From: Entamoeba histolytica HM-1:IMSS
Lineage: Eukaryota; Evosea; Mastigamoebida; Endamoebidae
Assembly: GCF_000208925.1 (NCBI RefSeq)
Contig: NW_001915039.1
Coordinates: 1 to 33,909 of the forward strand
Direction: 5' to 3'
Length of the DNA stretch: 33,909 nucleotides
The notes below the pieces were generated by a model. The model was not told the origin of the DNA and searched no databases. It was given only the letters and a program-made list of their open reading frames with translations. This document shows positions 17,695 through 28,734 of the stretch, in pieces. A program made the position numbers and the translations under genes. Within the stretch, counting starts at the first letter, position 1, and each line of letters begins with the position of its first letter.

Positions 17695-19439
17695 ATGATT
17701 AAAAAAAGATACAACTTGAAGAGATTTATCTGTCAAATATTGTATTATATTTTAATAACATAAAAACAGGTGAATTGTTTACATTAATAAATAAAAAATG
17801 TAAAGACTCACTTCAAATGTTACATATCAATCCATCATATTCTGTTGAGAAAGTTAATGAATATTTTCATATTAAAGAATGTAATTTTCAACTCCAAAAA
17901 TCGTTTATAAAAGAAATGAAATTATTCCCTCATCTTGAAACAGTGTGATTTACAGAACAAACTATTCAATTTCTTCATTTAATTCCTTCACAAATTAAAT
18001 TGATTCGACTTCTGTTATTAATCTAAAATCTACAATATTAAGAAATGATTATTAGAAAGTAAGAATTGCTTCATTAACATTAAAAAATCCTAAATACTCT
18101 TTTGATCTTTCAGAATTTACTTCTTTAACAAGTCTATCACTTAATATTAAGAAACACATAAGAGTTAATGATTTTATTAGAAATAAATATCATCGTTTTG
18201 AAAGAGTCTATGTTATGATGGAAGGATTTGTTTATATCAACTTTATTAATCACATTGATCAATTCAATATTAGGAAGTAATTATTGAATTTGATAAACAA
18301 GAAATATTAGAATCAGTCATTAAAAATAAGAAACTCCTTAAAAGAATTACATTTTGTTACAAAGAATGTTATTGTACTATTTCTAATGATGGTATTATTC
18401 ACAATAAACGATTAGTTGATGTATTTAAAATAACAGAAAAAGGATTTAATAATGATACAATACTTCAGTATTATCCTGAACATATAAAAATAAATGGATT
18501 TAGTACCAAGAAAATTGAAATGGATTTTAGTTCATTCACATTCATAAAATCAATCAAATCAACAACATCTTCAATTTGTTTCAATCCACCAACTCCTTTA
18601 ACACATTTAGATTCAAAATATTTCTATGAAATATCTTCTCTTAAAGAATTACATCTTCAATGAAAATATATTCAACATTTATTTCTTCCTAATAATTTAA
18701 CAGCTTTAACAATTACTGATTTTATTCAAATTTCTCATTGTTCTCAATTAATTCGACTTTCTTTGTGTTTAAACAAATCATTTCCAATTATGTTATATCG
18801 AATGTTAACATATTTGTCATTGTCATGTAATACTTGTGGTAGTCTTTGTTTATTAACACAATTAAAAGTGTTGTACTTAAACAAAATCATTAAAAGTGTT
18901 GATGTTGAATCATTTTATCCTACTTCATTAGAATTTTTACAATGTCATTCTAATTCTTTACCAATGAAATTATTAATTACACAATTAGTATTAAATGATT
19001 CTTTAAACAACATAATATCCAATATTATTCATATCTTTGTAGTTTAAAAACATTGGGATTAATTTCATATTCAACTTTACTTCCTTCTTCTTTGACTTCT
19101 TTAACTGTATCATGTTTTGGTTTATCACAAAGTCATATATCATTTAGTGAATTAAATTGTATTAAAGTTAAGCAACTTCACACTGAAAAATGTAATACTC
19201 ATAATGTAGAATTACCATCTTGTCTTGATTCCCTTTATCTTCATTATTCTGAGTTTAAAATAACCAATACAAATATATTTTATACTTTGATTCTTAATGA
19301 AAGTAAAATTAATGAAGAAATGATTCAAAAAGAATTTATAAAGAATTTCTATTGCAAAAGATCAAAAGAAAGTGAGTTTATTAACATTGAATTGTATTTA
19401 TCACTTCCTCAAGTAAAATTTTGTTATTGTCAGAAATAA
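17695..19439 (+). pseudogene. Leucine-rich-repeat protein pseudogene
   Basis: From an ATG at 17695, about 580 codons of protein-like text run to TAA at 19437-19439. The N-terminal part (LEEIYLSNIVLYFNNIKT, then LFTLINKKC) is, as far as I recall, the usual opening of a large Entamoeba leucine-rich-repeat family. Later repeats such as LTALTITDF, LIRLSLCLN, MLTYLSLSC and LKVLYLNKI are spaced about 20-23 residues apart. It is broken by a one-base shift in an A7 run right after the ATG, a TGA at 17946-17948, several shifts and stops around 18020-18290, a TGA at 18661-18663, and a shift near 19010-19050. Open pieces remain at 18763-19047 and 19053-19439. Such repeats are usually protein-binding; the cellular role of the family is not known to me. 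It is clearly not translatable as one protein. Confidence 0.8.
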
Positions 19440-19490
19440 AAAATTTGTTATTTTTACGTTAGTTTTAAAACTAATAAAAATAATTAATTG

Positions 19491-20135
19491 ATGAATAATG
19501 AAGTTTCAATATTCTTTTATGGCGATTCAAATCTTTATGGAATTGAAGCAGTGACTTATAAACGTTATTCTTCCAAAGACAGATTTTCTAACATTGTCAT
19601 TGAACAATTAAAAAAAGAATTTACAAAAGTCAATTGTATTGTTGATGGAAAACCTGCTCGTTCATTGAAATATGAAAACATCCCATTTGGCATTACTAAT
19701 GGATTAAAAGACTATGATCAATTCTTATTAAAGATTACTTCCAATCCATTTTCAACAAACAAAGTATTAATCCTTGCATTATGTATTAATGACATTCTTT
19801 CAAAAGCAACTTCACAACAAGTTATTGATGCATTGCAACAATACATCGAAAAAGTACAAAAACAAACAAAAATAATTATTTTAATTCCACCACCACTTCA
19901 ATATTGTACATTTGATAGTTGGAAATCCACAGTAAATCCAGTGATTTCAGAATCATTGAATTTTGTTCATCAATTAAAAATTGTTGTTGAAATGTGGAAA
20001 AAGCAAGAAATAATAGATGGATTTATTGATTTAGATGGAATGAGTGTTGGAGCAGATGGTGTTCATTTCACATCTGATTCACATCACAAAATTGCAGAAA
20101 AGTTACTTTCAATTCTTCATGATGTTTTAAATTGA
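19491..20135 (+). CDS. SGNH/GDSL-family hydrolase
   Basis: The 214-residue protein has the SGNH hydrolase blocks. Block I is FFYGDSNLYG with nucleophile Ser13. Block III is LCINDIL with Asn100. Block V is GADGVHFTSDSHHKIA with Asp189 and His192 (DxxH). The GDSN form together with a single compact domain and no signal peptide points to a cytosolic esterase-like enzyme of the arylesterase/lysophospholipase-like type rather than a secreted lipase. The substrate cannot be told. The ATG at 19491 is the first in frame. An in-frame TTG lies one codon earlier. The gene is intact, 51 bases behind the LRR pseudogene and 88 bases before the first BPL_N gene, all on one strand. This enzyme family is common in bacteria, so lateral gain is possible but not shown. 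Confidence 0.85.
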   Translation: MNNEVSIFFYGDSNLYGIEAVTYKRYSSKDRFSNIVIEQLKKEFTKVNCIVDGKPARSLKYENIPFGITNGLKDYDQFLLKITSNPFSTNKVLILALCINDILSKATSQQVIDALQQYIEKVQKQTKIIILIPPPLQYCTFDSWKSTVNPVISESLNFVHQLKIVVEMWKKQEIIDGFIDLDGMSVGADGVHFTSDSHHKIAEKLLSILHDVLN

Positions 20136-20223
20136 ATTATTTTTCGCAGATTTATAAAGTCAAACAGGAATAAGACACAATATAAAAGAACTTAGACTAA
20201 TTGAAGAAGAAGTAAGACTTTTT

Positions 20224-20943
20224 ATGACAATAAAATCAATAGTTATTTATGCTGATGAAGGGACTATTGATGTTTGTGTTTATTACTCAATAAAAATGCT
20301 TCATTCTCAATACCAAGAAGCTCAAATAAGAAAAATATATTCTAATGAGTTAATTGAAGGTAAATGGATTTATGAAACTGATTTGTTTGTTATGCCAGGT
20401 GGTGTTGATCGTCCATTTCACAAAAAACTCAATGGCAAAGGAGTTGAAGTATTAAAAGAATTTATTAATAATGGTGGAAAGTATCTTGGAATTTGTGCAG
20501 GAGCATATTTTGCATCATCATTTATTGAATTTAATAAAGATGTTGCAAATGAATTAACATTATGTGAAGAAAGAACATTAAAACTCTTCAATGGGATTGC
20601 TCATGGACCAATGTATCAAGGATTTGAAGAATATTCTGAACGAGGAGCTGTCATAATTCCTATTTATTATCAAAACAATGAAAAAGTCGAACTTTATTAT
20701 AATGGAGGATGTTCATTTGTTGACAATTTAAATCAATACAAAGAGAGTCATTTTCTTGCAAAATATCAAAATGGAATGAATGCATTATTCTTTGACATTA
20801 TTGGTAAAGGAAAAGTTATTCTTTCTAGTCCTCATTTTGAATTAGACATAGAATGGTGTGGTAAAATGCTTAAAGAAAGTCAGAAAAGTGAATTTGAAAT
20901 GAAGAGAAAACTCTTTTTGAAATATATTTTTTCATATTTTTAA
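20224..20943 (+). CDS. Stand-alone BPL_N (glutamine amidotransferase-like) protein
   Basis: The 239-residue protein matches the N-terminal domain of fungal-type biotin-protein ligases (BPL_N), a class I glutamine-amidotransferase fold, but has no ligase domain behind it. Visible motifs are a first strand with IVIYADEGT (6-14), a VMPGG turn (56-60) and the nucleophile elbow GICAGAYFAS (89-98) with Cys91. Later segments are YYNGGCSF and a glycine-rich GKGKVILSSPHFE (near 205-217) that carries the candidate catalytic His of the SPHFE motif. Its function is unknown. In fungal enzymes this domain is thought to be regulatory or to bind a ligand. A frameshifted paralogue follows after only 43 bases, showing a tandem duplication. 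The start is the first ATG, at 20224. Confidence 0.82.
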   Translation: MTIKSIVIYADEGTIDVCVYYSIKMLHSQYQEAQIRKIYSNELIEGKWIYETDLFVMPGGVDRPFHKKLNGKGVEVLKEFINNGGKYLGICAGAYFASSFIEFNKDVANELTLCEERTLKLFNGIAHGPMYQGFEEYSERGAVIIPIYYQNNEKVELYYNGGCSFVDNLNQYKESHFLAKYQNGMNALFFDIIGKGKVILSSPHFELDIEWCGKMLKESQKSEFEMKRKLFLKYIFSYF

Positions 20944-20986
20944 TTCCATCATTGTTTAATCATCTTCATTTTTATTATTTCATTTG

Positions 20987-21695
20987 ATGATCACTACTAT
21001 CAGAGTGTATAATGACATTGGAACATCTGCTCTTTGTGTTTATAACACAATTCATTTATTTCATCATTTTTTTCCTTGTGCTAATGTTTTTGTAATTTCT
21101 TCTTCAGAAATTAAGACGAGTCAATGGGTTGAAAATACTGATTTGTTAGTCATTCCTGGAGGTGAGGATTTGCCATATCTTGACATGCTTCAGATGGATG
21201 GAATTGATTAAGTCGTTTGTTCTCAATGGCGGAAAGTTCTTAGGGATATGTGCTGGAGCATATTTTTCATCATCATACATTAAGTTCAATGCAAATTCAC
21301 AATTATCCATTGAAGGAGAACGTTACTTAAAATTTTACGAAGGAAATGCAATTGGTCCAGTGTATGATGGATATCAACCAAATAGTGAGTCCGGTGCACA
21401 TATAATAAAGATAAAGTACAATAATACATATGCGTATATTTATTATAATGGAGGTTGTTATTTTGATGACAATAACAGTAAAGTAGAAGGTACTTATTTT
21501 GCGTTGTATGAAGATGGCAAACCATGTGGATATACTAGAAGATATGGAAAAGGCAAAATTCTCATCACGGGATTTCATTTTGAGTTTGATGAACATTGTT
21601 GTTCTCATTTGTTAAGTCAATTAAGTTATGACGATTTTGAATTAAGAAGAGAAAGTCTTATTAGATACATTTTATCATTAATGAGTGATTGTTAA
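20987..21695 (+). pseudogene. Second BPL_N paralogue, broken by one frameshift
   Basis: The segment encodes a paralogue of the preceding gene in two overlapping frames. The first (ATG 20987 to TAA at about 21209) carries the N-terminal strand (TTIRVYNDIGTS) and VIPGGED. The second frame (open from 21162, first ATG 21198, to TAA 21693-21695) carries KSFVLNGGKFLGICAGAYFS with the nucleophile Cys, YYNGGCYF and GKGKILITGFHFEFD. The two frames join by a one-base shift near 21195-21207. Total length (709 bases) is one base more than a multiple of three and predicts about 235 residues, close to the 239 of its neighbour. No GTTTGT...TAG intron fits. Apart from the shift there are no stops, so the break is recent, or a sequencing or assembly error. 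If real, a half-length protein from 21198 would still hold the Cys. Confidence 0.75.
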
Positions 21696-23157
21696 CAAAG
21701 GGATATTGATTGTTTTGTACAGAAGAGAATAGACAACAAGATGAAGAGAATCATTTGAAGTTAAAGTGAGATATGTTCAATAACATAATTAAGAAATGTA
21801 CTAAGAAAACGAATAAAGTCAAAATGGAATTTAATAACACATAGAATATGAGTTAGTAAAACAATAAAGACAAAATAAATCAATGGAGAATAACGAGGAG
21901 ATTTAAAGAAAAAACAAACCAGTGTTATGATGTACAAATAATCATAACATAATACAAACATACTTGATTTGCTTAAATAGAAAGTATTGTTTTTTTGATT
22001 CATCATTTTTTCTTTTAACAAATTTGTTTTTTATTTTTGTTATTATAAAAATAAGTCAATTAAAAATAGAATAATTGATAATTTCATATTTATATCATAT
22101 CAATTCCTTATAAATATCATGTTATAATTAATTGTTAAATTGTTAGAATAATAAGGAGATAGTACATTTAATTTATTAATTCAAATTCAGATTAGTGTTT
22201 GATTATTTTTATTTTGTTACTTTGAAGATAAACATGATATTCTTTCAGTGAATGAAAAATCCTAAATTAATCAAAATTATATGTGTTATGAATATTATAA
22301 TAATAAATAGTAGTCATAGTACATATGAACAGATAAAATAAATATAGAATAATGAATATAAAGACAAGAGAAATATAAAAGACAATAAAGAAATAATTAT
22401 GAAGATAAAATGAAAGAAAATTCACAATTGAAAATGAAACTACAAAGATATAACAAAATTCACAACAATTATATTTAAACAATAAATATGAAATAAATTA
22501 ATGCCAATAAGAATTATTCATTTAATTCAATACATTAATTACAATATATCAAATACAAAAAGAAGAAATAATAAAGAATAGAAAATGACAAAATAAAATA
22601 CATGAATTGCAGAATAAAATAACAATTCAATGTAATATTTGAAAAAGAAATAAAGAATAAAATAGAAAAGATGATAAATGAATAAACAGAAGAAATGATA
22701 GAAAATAACAATAATATAAGAATAAAGAAGAATAACAATAACAAATAACGAATTTCAATAATTTATATAAATGAATAAAATAAAGAATAACATCAAAATA
22801 AAGAAAGAATAAAAAAAGAATAATGAAATATATAAATAATATACAATAATACACGAAATTGCATTTATTACATTTTATAACAAATAGGTATAAAATGATA
22901 ATAATTAAATGAAATAAATTTAATTCAATCAAATTACAACATAATAATTACAAATATGAAATGAGAGAAATAAGAAATAAATAATAAAATATAGAATAAA
23001 TAGAAATAAATTAGATGAAATAATATGTTTAGAAACAAACAAAACATAAAATAATAATAAAGAATAAAACAAACAAAATGTAAAGTTGTAATAAATAATA
23101 GAAATGTCATTATTTCATGAATAACAAATAGAAAATGAATAAAAGAAGAAATATACA

Positions 23158-23226
23158 GATATATTCAAATATAATGTAATATTTAATTCAATTAATACAA
23201 ATTTAAAAACAAATAAATAGAACTAA
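23158..23226 (+). repeat. Dispersed repeat, copy 2
   Basis: This matches 30-92 closely, with the shared string TTAATTCAATTAATA and the AAAAACAAATAAATAGAA end. Similarity fades over the next 100 bases in both places. Both copies are in the same orientation. Confidence 0.55.
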
Positions 23227-26200
23227 AATAAACAAAGAGAAGTAATAAAAACAATATTTAATTTACAATCAAATAAGTGTGAATTGAATAATGAATTAAT
23301 TAGTTGAGTATATTTTATGTAATTTATCAAATAAGCATTCATATAGAATGAATTTAGATGAATGAAAGTGGTTAATTCAATAAATTTATTTATTTTTAAC
23401 AATAGTTAAATGAAATGTTAGTTTATAATATTTCATTGGAAGGTATCATTTAACCATTTGATAAATAAAAACAATAAATGATTAGTGAAAATATTATACA
23501 ATTTAAAATAACAATGATTTGAAGAATAAGTGATTGTAAAAGTTCAATGGTAATTTTATTTTGAAGAAGAATATAATTAATATAAATGATAATCTAAAAT
23601 AATCAACAAAAGAAACAATATTACATAAATGAAAAGATGATAGAAATGATTGAATTATAATTGAATAATTTCAATGAATAAAAAACAGAAGAAATAAAAA
23701 CAGAAGAGAGAAAGATGTTATTTTATTAATTCATACAATAATTTCATATTTTCAATAGAATTAAATAAATTATAGAATGGTATTTGAAATATTGAAAAGA
23801 AAATGGTATTTCAACATTGTTGTATTAAATGGAAAAGTGTTATATTTATAACAACATGAAATAATAGAAAATAAAGATGAATGAAATAATACTAATAAAC
23901 AATAAAATGGAAGAATTGGAAATGATGAATGAAGTATTATTTAAATTCACATAATTGAATATTGTTATAATTATTCAAAAATAATAAAATGAAAATCAGA
24001 ACCTATAAAATATGACGAAAATATCATTTATGTGAAATAAATGAGATTTTGATGAAGAATAAATTAATATTGTATCAAGGAATGATGAAATAAATAAGAA
24101 ATAAAGAGATTTAATTTAATTCAGAAATAATTAAATAAATTTATTTTATTTCATTTTATTAATGAATAAAACATCAATTTGATTCTATTTTTTATCAATA
24201 ATATTTAATTACAAATGAAATTTCAAGTACAATAATAAAATGATATAATTTGACATATTCATTGATTTATAAAATAAATAATGATAATTTGAAATATTTT
24301 ATGAGAAAAAAAAAATAATTGTAATTTTATATCATTTTATTGTTTTTATAAATAGTCTGATTATTTTCATAATTCACAAAATGAGACCAGATGAAAAATA
24401 TTATGGAAATAAATGATTTTATTTTAATTGAATTTAATTGTATAATGTGAATCAAGAAATGAACAAAGAATAAATGCAAATAGAAATAAAATACAATGTA
24501 ATTAAAACAAGAATAAATGATTGAAAAGTTGCCATTTCATTTAAATGTATTTAAATGAAGAAAGAACAGTTTTATGTTATTAACAATTATAAACAATAAT
24601 GAAAGTCATTTGTTTTTGTAAAGTAATTTTCATTTCATATTTTACATAATGAATGAAACACTATAACTTGTACAGTTTCTTTTCTTCTTCCCTCATTGTA
24701 AAATAACAAACATCATTTTGTGTATGTTTATAAAGTATTTGAAAAATAAATAAAAGATAAAACATGAAATGAACAAAGAATAAAACAAGAAAATTTAAAT
24801 ATATTTGTTTATACACACAATTTAAAGTTTATTAAGCAATTTTAATATTAAAAGAATAATTAAAATAAGTTATAAATTAAATTCAAACATAAAGAAGGTA
24901 ATTAATTCATAAATGTTGTTGATATTCATTTTTAGTAGAATATGAATAAAATGATAAAATACTAAAGACAAAGTTAATTGTACAGAGGTATGATATTAAA
25001 ATGAGTTATATCAACAATAATTTTAATGCAGAATGAGTTTCTGATAATATTCAACAAAATGTTAAAGTTATATCTAATATACTTCAATTAAAATACTTTT
25101 GAAATGTGTGTAATATGAATAAAATAATATAACCATAACACAAAATCAATAGTTAGAAAAAGAAGAAAATTGTAAAAGATAAAATCAAAAAGAGTTGAAT
25201 AAATTTATTAAATAAATAAAAACAATGATATTCAATGTATTTTATCCATTCACAACAAAATGAAAAAAGATAATAAGAGAAATACAAGAGAAAAAAAATA
25301 AAAAAAAAGTGAATACGATTAGAATCAAATGGTGATTTTAATGAAACATTGTGAGTATTTTAGAATTAATATTTCTTTCATAGTTACTCTTTTGAGAAAT
25401 GTATTTCTTTTTATATTCAATAATCTCTATTTTGTTATTGTCAATTTCTTATCGTTGAATATTTTATTTACACTTCTGATATATTTTCAAAATTTCTTTC
25501 GTTTAACCAACATTTGATTTACTTATTTAATATTAATCAATTTCAATGATGAAATGTATAATTATTTTCTTTTATTTGTTATTTTCCGTTTATTTTCATT
25601 GATTTTATTAAAATATTTATGTTGACAAAATGAATGAAATGATTCATATAATTATTATGATGATCAGTGTATCTCTGTCAATACAAATACTACATATTTC
25701 ACGTATTCGTCTATCATTTATATATTTATTTATTGATATGAAATTCTCTTTTGTTATTATGTTTAATGTTTTTGTGATTTTTTCCTTTTTTAGTCAACAG
25801 AAAATAAATGAAATTGAAAAGAATTGAAATAAAAATGACAATATTTTTATACATCACAACCATTACCCCTTCAATGTTATTATAATTTCAGAACAATAAT
25901 GTTTGAAATGATGAAACAATAAAAGAAGAATAACGATAAAATTAAAAGAAAAAGTGTGAGAGAAGTTGGAATGAAATAGGAAATGATTCGATTGATTTTA
26001 TCTATTTTTAATTTAAAGAAATTCAAGTCAACAAAAATGATAAAAAGGAATGAATAAGAAGTGATTGTCATTGTAAAATTACATTGAAGAAAAGATTATT
26101 GTAATTTTATTTTTATGAATATGCAATTGACGATAAAAATATAAAGAAATAAATAAAAATAAAATGAAATAAAATGTTAAAAACGGTGTTTAGTATCAAA

Positions 26201-26280
26201 ACAAATGATGTTTATGAGAAATAACCAATCAGAAAAGAAGTAACACATCTAAACAAATAACATATTTTGCCGAATGATAT

Positions 26281-26290
26281 TTATTTAAAC
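26281..26290 (+). promoter_or_regulatory. TATA-like element of the 805-residue GTPase gene
   Basis: TTATTTAAAC differs from the Entamoeba consensus GTATTTAAAC only at the first base and lies 27 bases before the ATG at 26317. The leader that follows is A/C-rich. Confidence 0.5.
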
Positions 26291-26316
26291 AAGAAAACAA
26301 ACTCATTAATCATTCA

Positions 26317-28734
26317 ATGTCAAGAGTAATAGTAAGATTTCTTTTGAATGGACAATGCATTGCGACTAAACCACTAAATTCACAAGACAAATTGAAAACA
26401 GTAAGAGAGAAAATCAAAGAAAAGATGTCTGATTCTCAATACTTTTTAACAAGAGATGGAGATATAATTGATGTGAACGATGAAGAGGATTTTATAGTAG
26501 AAGATGTAATTGATGAGAAAAGAATAATAAATATTAAAAGAACAGAAGATAAAAAAGGAATAAGAATAAAGATAAATGATAAAGTAATTACCACTATTGA
26601 AATAGACAATAAAACACCATTAAGTGATGTTAGAAAAATAGTTCAAAACATTCCAGAATCAGCATATTTCTATACACCTGACGATGATAGAGTTGAAAGA
26701 GATAATGAAGAAGAATATATAGTCGAAGATATAATAAATAATGAAGAAATTAATCTTAAAGAAGAGAAAGAAAAAAGTACACCAGAAATAAATGATATAA
26801 CTATTGGAATATGTTTGAATGGGAAACCACTGATAAAAAAACAATTCAACAAGAACATTTCTCTTTCAGATGTTAGAAAAGAAATTGAAAATGTAAAACA
26901 AATTCCAAAAGACTTTGTGTTTGAAGATCTAGAAGGATTTAAAATACCAAGTGATGATGAACAAACATTAAAACTAACATCTATATTACATGATAATAAA
27001 ATCAATATAACAACAGAATTAGATGAAACTTCTCCTAATAATGAAGAAATTAATCTTAAAGAAGAAAAAGAAAATATACCAGAAGTTGAATCAAATGTTC
27101 CAATTGAAGGAAGTATAAGATTGGAAAGTCATGAAAATGGAAAGTTGAAAATATATTTATATCCAAATCAAGAATTTAATCAAATAGATGAGAGTGATGC
27201 TATTGCTATTCTAGTTGTTGGTCAAACAGGAAGTGGAAAAACTACATTATTGAATAGTTTTGTAAATGCAATATATGGAATTAAAATAACAGACGACTTT
27301 AGATATATAATTATAAATGAAGATAATTTAAAACAGTATGGAGATAAGTCTGTAAGTCAAACAAGTCAAGTTTCAATTTATAATATTAAAAGAACAAAAA
27401 GAACACCACCAATCAAAATAATAGATACACCAGGATTTGGAGATACAAGAGGAATTGAGTGGGATCAAAAAATTACTAAACAAATAAAAGAGGCATTTGA
27501 AAATAAAGTATCAGATTTAAATGCTATTTGTTTTGTTGCACAATCAAGTAATGTAAAACTAACAGTAAGTCAAAAGTATATATTTGGGAATATTATCAAC
27601 TTATTTGGGAAAGATGTTAAAAAGAATTTTGTTGCAATGCTTACATTCTGTGATGGTGAAAAACCACAAGTTATAAATGCATTACAATCAAAAGATTGCA
27701 TTTTCAGTACAATTATTCCAGAAATAGATGAACCATGGTATTTAAAATTTAATAATTCAGCTATTTATAGTGATAATACAGAAGATGAATTTACACAAAT
27801 GTTTTGGAAATTAGGAATGAAGAATTTTGATGATTTTATAACAAAGTTAGTAAAACTACCAAGAATATCATTAGAACAATCTAGAGAAGTATTGAAGAGA
27901 AGAGAACAAATAAAAGCACAACTCGATGCAATAAAAATATCATTAAACATTGGTTTCTCAAAAATGAATGAGATAAACCAGATATGTAAACAGTTATATT
28001 TGAATCGAGAAAAAGTTAAAAATAATGAAAATTTTACTATTACTACAACTGAAACAGTAAAAAAGAGGGTTGACTTAAAAAAAGGAGAAGTAGTAATTAA
28101 ATGTTATCAATGTAATAACATATGTCATGATCCATGTCATTGCCCACATGGTATTAAAGATGGAGAAGAGGTCGTTTATTGTTATATCGATCAGACTGAA
28201 GATAAAAATTGTGTTGTTTGTGGTCATTATTATACACATCATAAATACAGTACATATAGATACGTATATGAAACAGTGAAAAAACAAGAAACAGCAAAAG
28301 ATATACTTGACAGATATAATGCAGGTAAAAAAGGTGTTGCTGATGCAGAAAGTATATTAAAAAAGTTAGAAGAAGAGTATTATAATATTCAAATGGATTG
28401 TCGTGATAAACAACAAGAACTTGTCGAATGCGTTAATAAATTATCTGAAATTGCATTAAATGGTAAAGTTACTAGTTCAAGTGAATATTTAGACATGATG
28501 ATTCAAACAGAAAATGATGAAAAGAAACCAGGATATAAAGAACGAATTGAAGGATATAAACAACTTAAACAAGCAAATGAAATGATAGAAGATATTATGA
28601 AAAACTCAACAACAAAAAAGAGTAAGGAAGAAATTAAGGCAGAGGTTAAAAGAAGAATGAAAGAGTTGAAAGAAGGAGAAAAAACAACAACGGATAAACT
28701 CTTTGAAAAATTGAGAAAGGAGTTTTCCAAATAA
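26317..28734 (+). CDS. Large GTPase with three beta-grasp-like repeats and Cys/His cluster
   Basis: This 805-residue protein is intact and has no intron. Three related N-terminal repeats (about 3-75, 81-140 and 161-232) each start with a strand like VRFLLNGQ / IRIKIND / IGICLNGK and contain a (D/S)VR(K/E) helix and an acidic patch, which looks like a ubiquitin- or PB1-like beta-grasp domain. An exact 12-residue linker (NNEEINLKEEKE) occurs at 141-152 and 241-252. The P-loop domain follows: G1 GQTGSGKT (302-309), G3 DTPGFGD (370-376) and a TFCDG strand near 443-447, consistent with the AIG1/septin-like branch of TRAFAC GTPases, a class expanded in Entamoeba. A helical part comes next, then a Cys/His cluster (Cys596, 599, 603, His604, Cys607, 609, later Cys622, 632, 635) that could bind zinc. 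A long charged coiled coil ends the protein. There is no signal peptide and no membrane segment. Its role is unknown. Confidence 0.85.
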   Translation: MSRVIVRFLLNGQCIATKPLNSQDKLKTVREKIKEKMSDSQYFLTRDGDIIDVNDEEDFIVEDVIDEKRIINIKRTEDKKGIRIKINDKVITTIEIDNKTPLSDVRKIVQNIPESAYFYTPDDDRVERDNEEEYIVEDIINNEEINLKEEKEKSTPEINDITIGICLNGKPLIKKQFNKNISLSDVRKEIENVKQIPKDFVFEDLEGFKIPSDDEQTLKLTSILHDNKINITTELDETSPNNEEINLKEEKENIPEVESNVPIEGSIRLESHENGKLKIYLYPNQEFNQIDESDAIAILVVGQTGSGKTTLLNSFVNAIYGIKITDDFRYIIINEDNLKQYGDKSVSQTSQVSIYNIKRTKRTPPIKIIDTPGFGDTRGIEWDQKITKQIKEAFENKVSDLNAICFVAQSSNVKLTVSQKYIFGNIINLFGKDVKKNFVAMLTFCDGEKPQVINALQSKDCIFSTIIPEIDEPWYLKFNNSAIYSDNTEDEFTQMFWKLGMKNFDDFITKLVKLPRISLEQSREVLKRREQIKAQLDAIKISLNIGFSKMNEINQICKQLYLNREKVKNNENFTITTTETVKKRVDLKKGEVVIKCYQCNNICHDPCHCPHGIKDGEEVVYCYIDQTEDKNCVVCGHYYTHHKYSTYRYVYETVKKQETAKDILDRYNAGKKGVADAESILKKLEEEYYNIQMDCRDKQQELVECVNKLSEIALNGKVTSSSEYLDMMIQTENDEKKPGYKERIEGYKQLKQANEMIEDIMKNSTTKKSKEEIKAEVKRRMKELKEGEKTTTDKLFEKLRKEFSK

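Larger units (their letters stand above)
21696..26316. other. Long gene-free AT-rich region
   Basis: No gene is supported in about 4.6 kb. From about 21760 to 24160 the plus strand is A-rich and T-poor, full of AATAAA, GAATAA and GAAATAA strings, and the minus strand gives only Phe/Ile/Leu/Tyr frames. Between about 25330 and 25860 the bias turns to T-rich. A repeat copy lies at 23158-23226. I see weak protein-like text near 21770-21960 on the plus strand (for example KCTKKTNKVKMEFNN) but cannot call it. TTATTTAAAC at 26281-26290 is a TATA-like element for the next gene. Confidence 0.6.

Noticed and set aside
21162..21695. Separate 177-codon gene starting at a GTG
   Set aside because: The upstream part is an out-of-frame shadow of the first half of the BPL_N paralogue; the frame is the second half of a frameshifted gene.
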